DNA of 64,000 bases from Chrysophaeum taylorii (Eukaryota > Sar > Pelagophyceae > Pelagomonadales > Pelagomonadaceae): contig JAQMWT010000466.1 in assembly GCA_029834535.1 (NCBI GenBank), positions 150,931 through 214,930 on the forward strand, given 5' to 3'. A program made the translations under genes and the position numbers. This document shows, one piece after another, positions 61,719 through 64,000 of the stretch (position 1 is its first letter; every line of letters begins with the position of its first letter). The notes beneath the pieces are model-generated. The model saw nothing but the letters and a program-made list of their open reading frames with translations, was not told the origin of the DNA and ran no database searches.

Positions 61719-63091
61719 GATAATAGGTACGCCACCACACCACCTCTCTCGTATCAACTGACTGCTGATAGACGCGGCAGGGTTCGTGCGGTTTGGTGCG
61801 ACGTCGATAAACTGGGCAATCGCGCCGCGCCCACAACACATACTGGCGTTGGTATGATTCCGTATAAGTGATGGCAAAATGAGGAGTCGTTCGTGCCTAT
61901 AAAAACTAACGCAGTAGCAGCCATCTGCGACTCGAGGCCGTCCATCTTCTTCTTTTCTTCTTCTTCGGTATCATTGGAGGCCGAGGTCTGCGAGAAGGGA
62001 ATCGTCGCAGTCTCGAATAGCGAGACAGTCGTCGTCGTGGTTGGTGCCACATATCCGAGTTTGGTATTAATCACGCTCAGGTATTGATGGTCGTCCCAGA
62101 TAGCGATCGTTGTGCGTTTCTTAAATGAACGCCGGATGATTTGGTTCAAGCGCTCGAGTTGTCGGATTGGCCTCCTCGAAGTCGCAGAATAAATAAATAA
62201 ATAAATAAAGTGCCGATCACGCGCCTGCCTCGAAGGGCTCCTAGCACACACTTCATCAGGATCGAAATCGACGGGCCTGCCTTAGAATTTGGCGAGTGTG
62301 ACTCACTCCACAGTTCAGCATTGTTGTAGTCGTGGTGCAGGCCGTAATAATCTTGTGCGCGAAAAAAGGCACTCGTCGGGTTGCGTCGTCGATCATGGCT
62401 TTGCACGTACTCAGGCGTCGTAGTCTCCGAGCAGTACACACGCATTAGAGCAAGGTGGCGCGACTCATCACAGGGGCTGGAGCGGCGTTCGAGGGGTTGG
62501 CACTTATTATTATGGCGGTCTTGTACTACTACTCGCGCTCCCTGCCGTCGTCGTCGTTGCTTATTGTTGTTCGCGGCAGGCTGTCGTATCTCTAAAGCGC
62601 TCGGTTGATGTTCGCCGCAGGAGTAGAGCTCGTGATAGGCGGCCAGGCGCTGCACGCTGCAGCAGATCACTCGGTCGGTCGAGACGCCTCAGCCTCAGAT
62701 GCGATGGAATACGTACGCGGTGGAGTTCAAGACGAAAGTCGCGTAGCCCCTGTGATGGATGCCTGCACCCCGAAGCGAGAATTCATGAGCTCTCTCCCGC
62801 GATTCGGACCGGACTGGGACAAACACGACGTGTCACAAACACGACGTGTCTTCGTGGTTTCGCGTCGACCAGTCGCCATCTTCTCGGGGACACCCAACAA
62901 TACCAAGTTTCTTTTTTATATTTAGGTCATCAAAATCCGAACATAATAAAGGATTTGGAGGAGGAGGTCGACTGGGACCGCAAAAAAAAAGACACCGCTG
63001 ACGGCCGGGCCGGTTGGCCGGCGCCCGCAAAATATTGCGCAATATGGATGGATTTGATTTGATTTTACGCGCGCGAACAACGCAGGCATAA
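61719..63091. other. Mostly unassigned; possible minus-strand exons
   Basis: A minus-strand stretch at about 62270-62450 (CSETTTPEYVQSHDRRRNP, FFRAQDYYGLHHDYNNAELW) and another at 61870-62160 (LERLNQIIRRSFKKRTTIAIW) have protein-like composition. An (AAAT)n run at 62192-62210 lies between them, perhaps in an intron. I cannot place splice sites with confidence and do not recognise a family. Confidence 0.3.
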
Positions 63092-63575
63092 TTATGTATC
63101 GTCTGTCGAATTGTCGCCCAAAAGGGTGGTGAGCGTCGCCTGGGTGCGCACCGGCGGCTGGGCGGCCCGCTTGAAGTGGCCTGCGTCGTCGTTTCAATAA
63201 ATGGTCGCCAAGCACACCGAAGAGCGAGCGTACCGTTGAGAACGTCGACGAGGTCGTTGGAGCGGACGGCGGTGGCGTCCATGTCGTTGCGGAAGCGGCG
63301 GCGGAGGGCCTCGCCGGCTTGGAGGAGCTTGGCGTTGTGGTGGTGTGTAAGGTCGGGGGCGATATGGAAGTAGAGGGAGTGGACGGCAGAGAGCGGCGTA
63401 CGTTCTCTCGTGCGAGCCGAGGATGGGGACGCGGGTGTTTCCGCCGCCGACGTCGCGCTCCATCGTGTGGATCGCGGCGAGGATGGTTTTGAGGCCGTCG
63501 TGGTGGTCGGGAGGTCGAGTTTGATGTCGTTGACTTTGGTGCCTTGGAGGACGTGGTCGACGGATCTGGGCGATA
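63092..63575 (-). CDS. C-terminal exons of an unknown gene, with possible frame errors
   Basis: The last exon is 63180-63092 and the preceding coding DNA starts at 63234. The GT...AG intron 63181-63233 is 53 nt, and splicing joins NDLVDVLNG to HFKRAAQPPVRTQATLTTLLG with a stop soon after. Upstream in the same frame comes SLYFHIAPDLTHHHNAKLLQAGEALRRRFRNDMDA. Between about 63395 and 63510 the protein-like frame is shifted by one (LKTILAAIHTMERDVGGGNTRVPILGSHE) and shifts back to VDHVLQGTKVNDIKLDL. No introns fit these shifts. Either two compensating indels or sequence errors are present. The family is unknown and the 5' end undetermined. Confidence 0.5.
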
Positions 63576-64000
63576 GCGGAAGCCGCGAGTCCGCTCGCTT
63601 CTCTCGCCTTCTCGGGGGTATCGCTCGGACGGCGGCGACGGGCCAGACGGCGTCTTCGGGGGTGAGTGGACCCGGCGTGCGGCGGGATCTCGAGGATGGG
63701 GCCGGCGGCGGAGGTCTGCCGCGCGATCGATCGCCGCCGTCGCGAGGCGACGCGCCCGAGCGACCAGCCCGACGCCGAGTCGCGATCGCGTGGTCTGTTG
63801 AGGCTGCGACGGCGCGTCGCACGGCAGAAACTGCGCTCTCGGCGTCGAAATCGTCCTTTTATGTTCGAGGCACGCGGCCCACGCCGCCATCGTCCGCGCG
63901 ACGAGCCGCTTCCGTCTCCCCTCCGTATCCACCTCCTAGTTCCAAGTATGGTCCAAAGACCTCGTCCAACACGGTACGCGTCGCGAGAGGTCGCTTCTGG
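63576..64000. other. Right edge, nothing firm
   Basis: Arg/Pro-rich open frames continue on the minus strand and may be the 5' part of the preceding gene, but no start or domain is clear. Confidence 0.3.

Overview
The window is nuclear DNA of a eukaryotic microbe, most likely an alga. Host genes are GC-rich and densely packed on both strands. Four introns in three genes can be placed to the base by splice signals and restored reading frame, and a fifth sits in an uncertain gene at the right end; all are 38-62 nt. One protein carries a twin-arginine, thylakoid-lumen-type leader (43038-43844), which points to a plastid. A stramenopile (heterokont) alga fits best, but this is inference from gene style and not from a diagnostic marker.

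Layout. 1-292: start of a small membrane protein running off the left edge, preceded by a gag fragment of an old Copia-like element (about 293-640). 678-12737: a 12-kb Ty1/Copia-type LTR retrotransposon (element 1, sense = minus) with 316/328-bp LTRs and a GGATT target duplication. 13261-45553: host block. It holds a mitochondrial carrier; a methyltransferase/MYND/prolyl-hydroxylase fusion; an LRR-IQ-Tudor-like protein; an F-box-like protein; a small Cys protein; a RING-H2 membrane protein; a sulfatase; an acyl-protein thioesterase; an ankyrin protein; a KH-like basic protein; a very large multi-domain RNA repair protein; a frameshifted retropepsin/MYND gene; a three-exon gene of unknown function; a Beclin-like coiled-coil protein; an SDR oxidoreductase; a lumenal protein; and pyruvate dehydrogenase E1 beta. 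45554-61718: a second, decayed copy of the 12-kb family (element 2, sense = plus). Its 3' LTR is split by a different 5-kb Copia element (element 3, 56579-61604) flanked by an exact ATACC duplication. 61719-64000: mostly unassigned, with the C-terminal exons of one minus-strand gene.

Two things stand out. First, 30723-35741 encodes about 1,670 aa that join an MJ1316-type RNA-end domain, an RNA ligase, two 2H phosphoesterase-like modules, a P-loop polynucleotide kinase, a HAD phosphatase and a pol-beta-type nucleotidyltransferase: a nearly complete RNA break-repair pathway in one chain. Second, the 12-kb Copia family carries a 21-nt sequence repeated five times per element at matching positions. 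Each repeat lies at a boundary between protein modules and reads [T][E/A][K/M/T]SLNY, like a retroviral protease site. Its conservation extends to synonymous positions and to one copy that lies after a stop codon. The family also has an extra large 3' ORF, a DSC (not DSG/DTG) protease motif, and a primer-binding site matching the anticodon arm of initiator tRNA-Met.
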